Shown here: piece by piece, positions 28,260-37,203 of the stretch
Position numbering within the stretch: position 1 is the stretch's first letter
Layout: every line of letters begins with the position of its first letter
Assembly (NCBI GenBank): GCA_020846635.1
Contig: JADLDO010000013.1
Span: forward strand, 1 to 64,000
Source: Caldilineaceae bacterium
GTDB lineage: Bacteria; Chloroflexota; Anaerolineae; Caldilineales; Caldilineaceae
Reading direction: 5' to 3'
DNA length: 64,000 bases
Notes under the pieces: generated by a model
What the model was told of the DNA's origin: nothing
Databases searched by the model: none
Seen by the model: the letters and a program-made list of their open reading frames with translations, nothing else
Position numbers and translations under genes: made by a program

Positions 28260-29907
28260 GGTTGGGCAAACTGGCGTTGGGCGTTTGCTCGGCTGGCGGG
28301 TATGTGCTTTGGCGCAGGGCATCGATCTTCTGGCGCAGCTCTGCCACGGCTGCATCGCGCGCGGCAGGGTCCGCCTGTGCGACGGCATCCAATTGGGTTG
28401 CCAGGTATTCCAGCACGCTCTGAAGTTGCGCTTCCAGTTGTGTCACACGCTGGTCGATTGCCGCCGGATTGCCTGACGGTTGCTCCAAAAGGCGGTTCAC
28501 CTGGCGCATAGTCTGCACGACCAGCCAGTTAAAGCGTTCTTGGCGGCGCAAGGTCGGGTCGAGATACGGCTCGCGCAGATGCGAGGTGAGATTGCGCCGC
28601 AGCCAAACGATCAGCGGCCCCACCACCGGCAAGCCGGATCGCACCACATAGGGCTTGAGTACGGCGTCGGCGGCCTGGTGCAACTGCTTGATCTCATCCT
28701 GCAAGGGCAGGTCGAGTAGTTCGGCGGCAACGGCACTGCCCCCGTCGAGTCTAGGAGGGCCTGGGAGATGCAAGGGACGTGATGGACGAGCGACCAGCCA
28801 TTCTTGCACCTCGGTAATGATCTTCGTCCAGCCGTTGTTATAGGCTTCCAGCGAGAAATCCAGGGCGCGGCGCAAGCCCCGCTGGACAAGTTCGCCGTAG
28901 AGGCTGTCGTCGCTCAGCACAGCAATGATCTGCGTGGCGAGTTCATCGACATCGCCCGGCTCAACCAGGATGCCCGCGTCTCCCAAGACCCACGGCTGCG
29001 ATCCAACGCGGGTCGTGACCACCGGCAGACCGGAGGCCATCGCCTCGATCAGCGGCACGCCAAAGCCCTCGTGCAGACTGGCAGAGACATAGAGATCGGC
29101 AAGGCGGTAATGAGGCGGCAGATCATCGACGCGGCCTGTAAAGACCAACTCCTGGGTAACGTCCAACTGGGTGGCGCGCAGGCGGATATGCCTCGTCACC
29201 TCGTCAAAGGCGGGGTTGCTGTTGTGGTCGCCCACGACCAGCAGCATGATATTGGGGATTTGCGCTTTGACCTTTGCCAGCGCCTCAACCAGCAGATCGA
29301 CGCGCTTGTTGCCTGCCACTCTGCCCACATAGAGCAAGACCCGCTTGCCCGCCAACCCATAGCGGCGTACCAATTCGAGGTCAGCTTCGCCGGGCTTAAA
29401 GCGATCCAGCGGCACAGCCAGGGGCAGCACGCGGATACGCTCCGGCGCAACGCCATGCGCGCTCTGTAATTCCTCGGCGTTATAGAGGCTGTCGGTGACA
29501 ATCAGGTCGGCATAGGGGGTATATTTGGCGACTGCGGCTTGACTTTGTGCAAGTTCGGCGCGGCCTGTTTCGGCTCCCCACAGTTCGGGCGGGGTGACAT
29601 TGTGATAGTAAAAGACCACCGCGCCACGATCCAGCCCCTTGATGGTGTCGAGCAGCGCATAACGGCCCGGATAGTGGTAGATGTAGAGATCGCTCTGCTG
29701 GAAGAACTCATCCTGACGACCGAGCAGATCGATCACATCGACCACACGCACAGCCTCGCGCACGTTGTCGGGTATCCCTTCGGGCGGGTGCATGACATAG
29801 ACCCGTACCTCATCCCCGCGGCGCTGGTGAAAGCGCAGTTGGTGGAGCATAGATTGGCCCGTGGCATCCGCGGCGATAAAGTTGAGGTTAATCAGACTAA
29901 CGCGCAT
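28234..29907 (-). CDS. GT4 glycosyltransferase with C-terminal module and coiled coil
   Basis: 557 aa, a close relative of the enzyme at 24102. N-terminal RVSLINLNFIAADATGQSM, acceptor-side YHNVTPPELWG, donor region LLYVGRVAGNKRVDLLVEAL, and the E-x7-E motif in HEGFGVPLIEAMASG. The catalytic domain ends near residue 385. From about residue 418 the shared module appears (RSGLPVVGPLIVWLR, Y-L-D-P, RQERFNWLV) followed by a long coiled coil (residues about 470-540) of predicted heptads. It is coupled to the membrane protein downstream by a 26-base overlap. The two enzymes share enough to be a duplication with divergence. Confidence 0.88.
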   Translation of the reverse strand: MRVSLINLNFIAADATGQSMLHQLRFHQRRGDEVRVYVMHPPEGIPDNVREAVRVVDVIDLLGRQDEFFQQSDLYIYHYPGRYALLDTIKGLDRGAVVFYYHNVTPPELWGAETGRAELAQSQAAVAKYTPYADLIVTDSLYNAEELQSAHGVAPERIRVLPLAVPLDRFKPGEADLELVRRYGLAGKRVLLYVGRVAGNKRVDLLVEALAKVKAQIPNIMLLVVGDHNSNPAFDEVTRHIRLRATQLDVTQELVFTGRVDDLPPHYRLADLYVSASLHEGFGVPLIEAMASGLPVVTTRVGSQPWVLGDAGILVEPGDVDELATQIIAVLSDDSLYGELVQRGLRRALDFSLEAYNNGWTKIITEVQEWLVARPSRPLHLPGPPRLDGGSAVAAELLDLPLQDEIKQLHQAADAVLKPYVVRSGLPVVGPLIVWLRRNLTSHLREPYLDPTLRRQERFNWLVVQTMRQVNRLLEQPSGNPAAIDQRVTQLEAQLQSVLEYLATQLDAVAQADPAARDAAVAELRQKIDALRQSTYPPAEQTPNASLPNHESTRTPE

Positions 29908-29925
29908 TGTTCTTGTTATTTTCTA

Positions 29926-30591
29926 TCAGGGAGTGAACAGTTTCCAATGGCCTTCGGAGACAACTTCGACCGCGCCGTCAATCACTTGGAGGGCGGTCTG
30001 ATCGTCAATCGCGTACCCCGGCATCTGCATCCCGGCAGCCCATTTTTCTGCGTGGGCCAGGGTATTGTATGGCATCATCTCGTGATCCAGGTGTGGAAAT
30101 ATCGTAAAATCAACCAGCCCCAGCGTTTCATCGCCACCAGTAGGCGGAGTCCATTGGACGAAGTATTCTCCGATTCTGGGGGCCATCACCATGCTCCCGG
30201 CACTCAGTCCCACGTAGACCGCACGCAGCGACGGCAAGAGGTCGGCCACTCCAGACTGCTGCATCCAGTGGTACAGATACAGGGCATCGCCACCTTCCAC
30301 CAGGAGGGCGTCAATCTCCTGGAGCATGGGGAGCCAAAGCTCTTCTTGGAGGCTGGGCAGCGCAGTCAGTTCCAGCACGCCCAACGACTTCCAATCCAAT
30401 CCAGACAAGGCCCCCATGTGTTGTCCGCTGATCGCCCGCCATGCCGCGACAGGACCGGCCAGGGGGTGGGCGTATATTGCGGTAGGAATGAGCAGGGCAC
30501 TGGACTCGGCAACCGGTTTGCCCAGTAGGTTGACCAGTGAGTTCTGGATGCTTGAGTTCGTGATACCACCGGAAGTGAGCAGTAATTTCAT
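29926..30591 (-). CDS. pepE: peptidase E / S51-family peptidase
   Basis: 221 aa, a cytoplasmic Ser dipeptidase-like protein. The nucleophile elbow GLSAGSMV carries the catalytic Ser, and VEGGDALYLYHW, GLVDFTIFPHLDHE are family motifs (alpha-aspartyl dipeptidase or cyanophycinase-related). The His in FPHLDHE and an acidic residue complete the expected triad. The ribosome site AAGGAGAGGAATC is strong. It is an odd member among sugar genes and has its own 16-base tandem repeat upstream, so it may have a separate promoter. Confidence 0.85.
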   Translation of the reverse strand: MKLLLTSGGITNSSIQNSLVNLLGKPVAESSALLIPTAIYAHPLAGPVAAWRAISGQHMGALSGLDWKSLGVLELTALPSLQEELWLPMLQEIDALLVEGGDALYLYHWMQQSGVADLLPSLRAVYVGLSAGSMVMAPRIGEYFVQWTPPTGGDETLGLVDFTIFPHLDHEMMPYNTLAHAEKWAAGMQMPGYAIDDQTALQVIDGAVEVVSEGHWKLFTP

Positions 30592-30605
30592 GATTCCTCT
30601 CCTTG

Positions 30606-30637
30606 ACGGTCATGTTGCGTCACGGTCATGTTGTGTC
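30606..30637. repeat. 16-bp tandem repeat upstream of pepE
   Basis: ACGGTCATGTTGCGTC (30606-30621) is followed at once by ACGGTCATGTTGTGTC (30622-30637), one mismatch. It lies 15 bases before the pepE start on the minus strand, immediately next to the ribosome site, in the 52-base gap after the GT4 gene. It may be a regulator site, an internal promoter part or a slippage duplication. Confidence 0.45.
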
Positions 30638-30643
30638 ACTGGG

Positions 30644-31915
30644 CTATACCCGCGGCGGGTGGCGCTGGCTTTTGTGGCGGCGTCGGGCACGAATATAGGC
30701 TGCCTCTGCCACTTCGCCGATCCGTTCAATTGTGTGGCGGCGCAGCAATTTCGCATGACCCGCCGCACCGGCAGCTTGGGCGGCTTCGGGGTGATCTGCC
30801 AGCCATGCCAGGCGCGCCGTGATCGCCTCCACCTCTGTTGGCTCAATCAGCCAGCCATCGACGCCGTCGCTAATGAGCGCAGAGACAGCCTGGATGGGCG
30901 CGCCGATCACCGGCTTGCCATAGGTCCAGGCTTCCAAATAGACAATGCCGAAGGCTTCACCGCTCGATGGCATCAGGAAAACATCCGCCGCGGCCAACGC
31001 CGCCAGCCGTTCGTCATCGCTTACGGCATCGCGTACCAGGAGATTTGGCACCTGATCGATCTCCTGGCCCAATTCCTGGCTTACCTCTTGCCAGAGCTTG
31101 CGCGATTCCGGCGTCTCTGGCCCCATCGCCACAAAATAGGCGTGGGGGTGGCTGCGCTGTAACGCCCTGAACGCGGCCAGGCTCGGCTCCAGCCCCTTAT
31201 AGGCGGTTTTGCGACCCAAGAATAACACGACAAAGGCATCTGTGGGTAGTCCCAGGCGGGCGCGGGCGGCTGCGCTCTCCTGCGGGGGAAAGCGCGAGAG
31301 ATCGAGGCCAACGCCGCAGGTCGCCACCTGGAGCGGTGGATAGCCCTGTTGCAGCATAAAGTCTCGTTCGGCTTCTGTGTCAGCCAGAATGAGATGGCTT
31401 TGGCGCAGGATTTTCTGCATATAGGCCACATCATAGGTTTCGCGCTGTTCGGCGTGGAGATGGGGCGTCGTGATGATGGGGACGCCGCGCAACTGTGCGG
31501 CGGCAAAGGCTGTGGCCGCGTGGGCATAATGTAGCTGGTTGATGTGGATCAGGTCATAGCGATGTGCCTGGGTCAGGACTGCCCAAAAAAGTCCCGGCGA
31601 GACAGGGCCATTGCCATAGAAGATAAAGGGCGCATAGGCAGGATTGCGTTTCGGCCAATAGTGCCGCATCCCAAATTCCAGCGCGCGCCAGGTGTGGCCG
31701 CGGCGAGGCAAGGCAGCAAAACGGCGCACGTTGACGCCGTTGATCGTCTCGCGCGCCGGAAGTTCGTTTTGCCAGGTGCGATAATCGACAGCGCGGCTTG
31801 TAAAGAGATCGACTTCATGGCCGCGGCGCACCAATTCTTCGGACAGGTTGATGATATAGCGTTCCGCACCGCCAATCGCCGGTGTGTATTGGTGGCTGAT
31901 ATGGAGGACGCGCAT
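30644..31915 (-). CDS. GT4 glycosyltransferase
   Basis: 423-aa GT-B enzyme. It has the start RVLHISHQYTPAIGGAERYI, the glycine-rich acceptor loop, VVLFLGRKTAYKGLEPSL in the donor site and E-x7-E in SSGEAFGIVYLEAWTYGKPV. There is no extra C-terminal module; a short Arg/Lys tail (RARRRHKSQR) ends it. ATG 31915 shares its A with the stop of the upstream glycosyltransferase (TGATG), so translation is coupled. An in-frame start 21 bases upstream is less likely. It probably acts with its neighbour on successive sugars. Confidence 0.9.
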   Translation of the reverse strand: MRVLHISHQYTPAIGGAERYIINLSEELVRRGHEVDLFTSRAVDYRTWQNELPARETINGVNVRRFAALPRRGHTWRALEFGMRHYWPKRNPAYAPFIFYGNGPVSPGLFWAVLTQAHRYDLIHINQLHYAHAATAFAAAQLRGVPIITTPHLHAEQRETYDVAYMQKILRQSHLILADTEAERDFMLQQGYPPLQVATCGVGLDLSRFPPQESAAARARLGLPTDAFVVLFLGRKTAYKGLEPSLAAFRALQRSHPHAYFVAMGPETPESRKLWQEVSQELGQEIDQVPNLLVRDAVSDDERLAALAAADVFLMPSSGEAFGIVYLEAWTYGKPVIGAPIQAVSALISDGVDGWLIEPTEVEAITARLAWLADHPEAAQAAGAAGHAKLLRRHTIERIGEVAEAAYIRARRRHKSQRHPPRV

Positions 31916-33180
31916 CAGCCCACCTGTCTTGTGCAAAGCGCGGGATTGACCTCTGCGTAGACGGCTTGTGTGCCATCCAGGTGGCGTTCGAGCGTTAGGT
32001 GCGTGCGTGCCGCTGCCACACAGGCCTGGCGCATCTGTCGCCGTTCGTGGGGGGGGCGCGCAAAATGTTGTACGGCTTTGGCGATCAAACTCTCGTGATC
32101 GTTGGGAGGAAAGAGATAGCCGGTTCGTCCTTCATCGATCAGTTCAGGCACGCCGCCGATGGCGCTGCCCAGCATGGGCGTGCCTGCCTGGAAATTTTCA
32201 TAGATGACGACGGGTGAGTTTTCGGGCCAAATCGAGGCCATCAGGCTGAGATCTGCCGCGGCAAAGAGCGCGCGCATCTCGCCAAAGGGCACTTTGCCCA
32301 AAACACGCACCTGGGGCGCATAGCGGGCGAACTGCTGGAAATATTCGCTTTCGCCCGATCCGGCGATGACGAACTGGAGATTGGGGATCGCGTCCAGCAG
32401 CCCCGGAATGGCGCGCAAAACCACATCTGCGCCCTTGCTGACCACGCCGCCCCCTGCAAAGACCATCGTGGGCCGGCTCTGCGCCGCTTGGATGGCTTCG
32501 CGCAATTGCTCATGGTGCGGTTCCACCCAATCGGGCGTATCCAGCGCATAGGGCACAAGGCGAAAGCGTTCAGGGTCAAAGCCGCCTGCCACATGCAGAT
32601 CGATCAGTGCCTGGCTAGGCGAGATGAAGCGGGCGACATTGCTGGTCAGCCGCTGCATCCACTGGCGGCGCTGGGGCAGATCGGCCCAATACTCATAGCG
32701 GCGGAAGCAGTGCCCGCACCTGCCGTCGGGATGCTGCGCCGGGTCACAGACGGTGCCATCGGTGCGAAAGAGCATGTTGTTGGGGCAGAGCATCCAATGA
32801 TCGTGCAGGGTGCAGAGCGTCGGCGTGCCGCTTGCCCGCGCGGCCACAAAGGGGGCAAGGGTCGCCTGTGCCACATTGTGTACATGGAAGATGTCGGGAC
32901 GCAGGCGGCGCAGGTCGCCGTAGACAAGCGGAAGCACGCGCGCATCAAATAGATCGGTGGTGGGGCGGCGTTTCTTGGTGCGCCACGTCACGCGATGTAC
33001 CGGGATGCCGTCGATCTCGAACCATCGATCACTGCGGTCACGACCGCGGGCATTGACTGACAAGACCACGCAATCAAACCCGCGCGCCTGGAGACCGCGG
33101 CAGGTATGATAGAGCGATACCTCGGCCCCACCGATATAGTCCGGTACAAACGAATGGGTGAAAAAGACAACGCGCGCCAA
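31915..33180 (-). CDS. GT4 glycosyltransferase
   Basis: 421 aa. N-terminal ARVVFFTHSFVPDYIGGAEVSL, mid-domain Cys/His-rich segment (CPNNMLFRTDG, CDPAQHPDGRCGHC) as in many GT4 proteins with a small metal-site loop, donor motifs VIAGSGESEY and SIWPENSPVVIYENFQAG. Start: no ATG is near; TTG 33180 lies 4 bases after the stop of the GT2 gene with AGGGTTAATCAC before it, and gives a normal N terminus. Upstream in-frame starts would run into the previous gene. Confidence 0.88.
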   Translation of the reverse strand: MARVVFFTHSFVPDYIGGAEVSLYHTCRGLQARGFDCVVLSVNARGRDRSDRWFEIDGIPVHRVTWRTKKRRPTTDLFDARVLPLVYGDLRRLRPDIFHVHNVAQATLAPFVAARASGTPTLCTLHDHWMLCPNNMLFRTDGTVCDPAQHPDGRCGHCFRRYEYWADLPQRRQWMQRLTSNVARFISPSQALIDLHVAGGFDPERFRLVPYALDTPDWVEPHHEQLREAIQAAQSRPTMVFAGGGVVSKGADVVLRAIPGLLDAIPNLQFVIAGSGESEYFQQFARYAPQVRVLGKVPFGEMRALFAAADLSLMASIWPENSPVVIYENFQAGTPMLGSAIGGVPELIDEGRTGYLFPPNDHESLIAKAVQHFARPPHERRQMRQACVAAARTHLTLERHLDGTQAVYAEVNPALCTRQVG

Positions 33181-33184
33181 GTGA

Positions 33185-34534
33185 TTAACCCTGTGACCTT
33201 TGCTGCGGGGTCTGGCGCAACTCGGCGACAAGCCGCTTGAGGCGCTCGACCTCCTGGGCCAACTCGCTAATTTCGCTTGAGTGCCCTTCCAGATACTCGG
33301 TGAGGACCAACGCGGCGCGCTGCTGCTGATCATGCTGTTCTTGGCGACCTTGCGTGAGTGCGGTCAACAGCAAGGCGTTGAAGTGGGATTGCTGGCGAAT
33401 CATCGGCTTGACATACCACTCAGTCGAAACCCGGTTCCACTGTTGGCGGAAGGCAGCGATCCAGCGTCCAATGATCGGCACATTGGAACGAAAAGGCTGC
33501 TCGTGGATGTCAGCCAGCAGTTGCGCCGCCTGCAATGGCCTGAGCGGGGCAACTGTCCTGTCGGCGCTCGTTCCCATGAGTTCCAGCGGATAGACCCGGC
33601 GCAGTGCCAACAGAAGTTGGGCCACTGTCTCGATGGCTTCGGGGGCCTCGCCCAACAGCGCCTGTCGCCATGTGGAGAGATCGCCCAAATTGAGCAGTTG
33701 CACCATATAGCCATGATGCGCGGCTGCCAGCCATTCTTCCTCAAGGGGTTTCAACTGGGTCATCCAGGCAATTTCGGCGGGCAGAAATTCATCACGCAGC
33801 CGCTCGACGGGCCAATGTTTGAAAACAAAGCGGAGCCGGTGGCGATGATAGAGCAGCGCGCCTGCATAGTTGGGCGTGGCCGCGGTGCTGCGCTCATTGT
33901 GGACAAGCACAGATTGGGGTGCGTAGACCACGCGCCATCCCGCGGCACGCGCTCGCCAGCAGAGATCGACATCTTCCAGATAGGCCGGAGAAAAACCAGG
34001 GTCAAAGCCGCCGATTTGCTCATAGAGCGTGCGGCGCAAGGCCAAACTTGCCCCGGTTACGTACTCTACATCGGCGAGATGGTCAAACTGCCCCTTGTCC
34101 TCTTGTCGATAGCCAAGATGCGTACTGGCCCCCCGTACGTCAATCACGCCACCGGCATGCTGAATCGTCCCATCCGGGTAGAGCGCCTTGCTGCCTGCGA
34201 TGCCGATGTCGCTGTTTTCTTCCAGCACCGAAACCAACGCGGCCAGCCAGCCGCGCTCAACAATTGTATCCTGGTTCAACAGGACAAGAATGTCGCCTCC
34301 GGCCTGTGCCATGCCCGTATTACACGCGTCCCCAAAGCCTCTGTTCTCGTTGTTGCAGATGAGGCGGACGGAGGGATGGTAGGTGGCGATCCAGTGGGCA
34401 GAGCCATCGGTGGAAGCGTTGTCAACAGCGATGATCTCCAGCGTCGTGTGGCTTTGATCGGCGAGTGCAGAGAGACATGCGGGTAGATCATCTATACCAT
34501 TCCAGACTGGAATGATCACTGAGGCAAACGCCAT
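33185..34534 (-). CDS. GT2 glycosyltransferase with C-terminal module
   Basis: 449-aa GT-A enzyme of the rhamnosyl/galactosyl-transferase type. VIIPVWNGIDDLPACLSAL and DNASTDGS (residues about 6-50) bind the nucleotide sugar, LNQDTIVERGWL is the DxD-like site, and EDVDLCWRARAAGWRVVY carries the ED-x-D acceptor motif. From about residue 340 the C terminus has the module shared with the GT4 enzymes (FRSNVPIIGRWIAAFR, W-Y-V-K-P, RQQSHFNALLL) and then a coiled coil. It likely extends the polymer chain in the cytoplasm. Confidence 0.9.
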   Translation of the reverse strand: MAFASVIIPVWNGIDDLPACLSALADQSHTTLEIIAVDNASTDGSAHWIATYHPSVRLICNNENRGFGDACNTGMAQAGGDILVLLNQDTIVERGWLAALVSVLEENSDIGIAGSKALYPDGTIQHAGGVIDVRGASTHLGYRQEDKGQFDHLADVEYVTGASLALRRTLYEQIGGFDPGFSPAYLEDVDLCWRARAAGWRVVYAPQSVLVHNERSTAATPNYAGALLYHRHRLRFVFKHWPVERLRDEFLPAEIAWMTQLKPLEEEWLAAAHHGYMVQLLNLGDLSTWRQALLGEAPEAIETVAQLLLALRRVYPLELMGTSADRTVAPLRPLQAAQLLADIHEQPFRSNVPIIGRWIAAFRQQWNRVSTEWYVKPMIRQQSHFNALLLTALTQGRQEQHDQQQRAALVLTEYLEGHSSEISELAQEVERLKRLVAELRQTPQQRSQG

Positions 34535-34563
34535 TCACACAACTCCATGCTAGGTTGACCTAG

Positions 34564-35799
34564 CTATGCAATAAAATAGAACTGGCTCCATGCTACCATC
34601 AGCACAATTTGGAGCGCAAAAAAGAGGGCTTGGCAAAGCCGATCTAGCCATAATCGCCCACCCCACTGGGCCAGCACGATAAACCCCGGCGCTGCCACCA
34701 GGATAAAGCGCAGGGATGAAGTCATGATCCCGGTAAAGAGGGCGGGCATGATCAGCGCCAGCACCCACAGCCCATAGGCCGCGCTGGGCAGCCGCCAACA
34801 GGCAACCACCCCTAAGAGGAGAAAGAGCGAGACAAAGATCTGACCCAGCGGCGTGAGCCATTGATCGGGATAGGCGGGGGTCAGGAGTGTCTCCCAGGGC
34901 CATGCAAAGCCGCGAAAGTAGGCTTGTTGGGCGTTGAGCGGCGCGAGCCAATCACCTGTAGCTTGCCCCATCCATGCCAAATAGAGCAGAAACGGGAGGG
35001 GCGCTAAGAGCAGCCAGAGAAGGCTAGGGCGCACATTGCGGAATCGCCAGCCCGCAGCGGAGAGATAGATCCAGCCGAGAATGGGCAGGATCAGGATGCC
35101 AAGCGGGCGGGTGATGGCGAGCAGGGCGGCTGCCGCCGCGGCCCATGCCCACTGCCGCCGCTGGGCGGCATAGAGGGCTGCCACAGAGAGAAACAAGAAC
35201 GCTGATTCCGTATAGAAACATGAGAGAAAAAAGGCAGCCGGAAAGAGAAGCAGATAGAGCACAGTGCGCTGGGCCACTTGGCGTTGGATCGGGGGCGCAT
35301 CCTGGGTCACTTCCTGCGCCAAGAGGTAAAGCAGGATCAGCGCACCGAGCAGAAACAAATTAGAGACTACGACCCCAACCAATAGCACAACCCCATCGCT
35401 CTCCCAGCGATCGGGAATGAACCAGAGCAGAAAGCGCACGATCATGGGGTAGAGGGGATAGAAGGGAAGGTTGGTTTGCTGCTGTGTATGGTTGCCTTGC
35501 AGCATATAGCCATCGCGCACAATCGACAGATACCAGCCTGTGTCCCAGCGTCCCCAAATATCGAGCAGACGATAGGGGGTGAAATGCCAGCCGCGCACTG
35601 CTGCATCTGCCAAAGGATAACCAGGCGAGGCAGGGAAAAAGCTCGCAAACCAGCCGGTTACGAGCAGGGCCAGGCGCGTCGTCAAGAAAGGGAGCAGGAT
35701 GTCGTCCCACAGTTGGCGACGGGTGATCGAGATCGGTGGGGCAATGCCTGCTTGGAACGCTGCGGTTTGGGCGTCCAGCGGCGGGGAGATGCTTGTCAC
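34564..35799 (-). CDS. PIG-V-like mannosyltransferase, membrane
   Basis: 411 aa with about 11-12 transmembrane helices. The first loop has FFPASPGYP and further on IWGRWDTGWYLSIVRDGYM, which recalls the PIG-V/GPI-mannosyltransferase II family (W-D-x-x-W/Y). It would use a polyprenyl-phosphate-mannose on the outer face of the membrane. GTG 35799 overlaps the stop of the GT4 gene (GTGA); an in-frame GTG at 35811 is the alternative. A donor could be made by the mannose-phosphate polyprenol synthase at 59309. Confidence 0.75.
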   Translation of the reverse strand: MTSISPPLDAQTAAFQAGIAPPISITRRQLWDDILLPFLTTRLALLVTGWFASFFPASPGYPLADAAVRGWHFTPYRLLDIWGRWDTGWYLSIVRDGYMLQGNHTQQQTNLPFYPLYPMIVRFLLWFIPDRWESDGVVLLVGVVVSNLFLLGALILLYLLAQEVTQDAPPIQRQVAQRTVLYLLLFPAAFFLSCFYTESAFLFLSVAALYAAQRRQWAWAAAAAALLAITRPLGILILPILGWIYLSAAGWRFRNVRPSLLWLLLAPLPFLLYLAWMGQATGDWLAPLNAQQAYFRGFAWPWETLLTPAYPDQWLTPLGQIFVSLFLLLGVVACWRLPSAAYGLWVLALIMPALFTGIMTSSLRFILVAAPGFIVLAQWGGRLWLDRLCQALFFALQIVLMVAWSQFYFIA

Positions 35800-37181
35800 G
35801 GCTTGCCCCACAAACGGCGCTTGAGTTGGGCGAGCCTGTGCATGGCACGCATAAAGCGCCCCTGCTCATAGCGCGTCACCAGCCCGCGCCAATGGGCGAC
35901 TTCGGCTTGCAGTTCTTCGACCTGATGGGGGTTGGGCAGCCAATGGTTGCTGCGGTCGGGCGCGCGGCGCGGGGCGCGGCAGAAGGCGACGAGGGGAGCC
36001 GCGGCGCGCTCCCAGCTTAGATCTGTGCGGGCACGCGCAAAGGCTTCGGCGCGCAGGGCCGGGGCTTCGTCTATCAGCGTGACAAGGGCCGCGGCCACTG
36101 CTGTCGGATCATTGGCAGGCACTTGGATGCCCAGCCCATAGCCGGCAATGAGGTCACTGGTGGCGTCGCCCATCGTGGCAACAACCGGCAGTCCTGCCCA
36201 AATATATTCAAGCATACGGCTGCGAAAGGCCAGGCGCGTCTCAATCGAATCCAGGTGGAGTGTGAGCGCCACGTCACTTTCCAGCAGTACATTGGGCCAA
36301 TCGGTATAGGCGATCCAATCGCCAAAAAAGACCTGCCGGTCGGTTAGCTCCAGCGTATGCGCCAGCGCGCGCGCTTCCTCCAAGCGGGTGGGCATGGTGG
36401 CTACATTGGGATTGGGATGGCGCGTGCCGGGGAAGATCAACTTGATCTCTGGGCGCGAGGGAGCCAGTTGGTGGATGGCACGAATGGCAGTCAGCGGGTC
36501 GAGCCAGGGCCACAATCCGCCTCCCCACAGCACGACTTTGTCCGCCGGAGCGATGCCCTGCCAAACGCCTTTGATCATTGGGCGCGTGGCGACAGGCGGC
36601 TCCACAGGCAGCCCATAGGGCACAACATCCACCAGTTGGCGCAGGGTGGGGTCAGCCTGGTAGGTAGCGGGGTTGACGCGCCCGCGCGCCTCCAACTGCC
36701 CCAACCACCAATCGCGCTGCCGTTCGCTGGCACAGATGAAAAAGTCACCCAAATCATAGGCCGCGCTCTGTTGGGCCAGACGATGCTGCCACGGCTCATG
36801 CAGTTCGTCCAGGGGCCGGTGGGCGTAGACAGCCAGCCATTCGGAGAGAACGGGGTCATAACCGTCGATGACGAGCGCAGTCTCTACTTCGGCAAACTGG
36901 CGAAAGCGTGCAACCAAGTCACCAGGCAGAAGGCAGACGGTTGCTTGTGCCAGCAGGGGGGCCACTGTTTGCCACTCGTTCGGCTGGTAGGTGGCAAGGC
37001 TTACGCCCGCTAGGTCAGCGGGCAGCTCGGTGGCTCGCTCTGGCTGTTCGGGCGCGGCGAGGGTGACGGGCAGATGGCGCGCCAGGACGCGCGCCAGGTG
37101 ATAATAGCGGATACCTGGCCCGGCCATTTGGCTGCCCACAACATCGTGGCTGAGGATCAGCAGGGAGGGTGCGCGGCTCAT
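35796..37181 (-). CDS. GT4-like glycosyltransferase with coiled-coil tail
   Basis: 461 aa of the GT4 fold, more divergent than its neighbours. GPGIRYYHLARVLARH begins the protein, LWGGGLWPWLDPLTAI lies in the donor region, FFGDWIAY and RSRMLEYIWAGLPVV replace the usual E-x7-E pattern (LEYIWAGLP). The last 45 residues form an amphipathic helix or coiled coil (QVEELQAEVAHWRGLV). ATG 37181 is favoured over an upstream in-frame start that would overlap the methyltransferase. Confidence 0.82.
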   Translation of the reverse strand: MSRAPSLLILSHDVVGSQMAGPGIRYYHLARVLARHLPVTLAAPEQPERATELPADLAGVSLATYQPNEWQTVAPLLAQATVCLLPGDLVARFRQFAEVETALVIDGYDPVLSEWLAVYAHRPLDELHEPWQHRLAQQSAAYDLGDFFICASERQRDWWLGQLEARGRVNPATYQADPTLRQLVDVVPYGLPVEPPVATRPMIKGVWQGIAPADKVVLWGGGLWPWLDPLTAIRAIHQLAPSRPEIKLIFPGTRHPNPNVATMPTRLEEARALAHTLELTDRQVFFGDWIAYTDWPNVLLESDVALTLHLDSIETRLAFRSRMLEYIWAGLPVVATMGDATSDLIAGYGLGIQVPANDPTAVAAALVTLIDEAPALRAEAFARARTDLSWERAAAPLVAFCRAPRRAPDRSNHWLPNPHQVEELQAEVAHWRGLVTRYEQGRFMRAMHRLAQLKRRLWGKP

Positions 37182-37203
37182 GCCTGAGTTCTCATGCCAG
37201 CGT

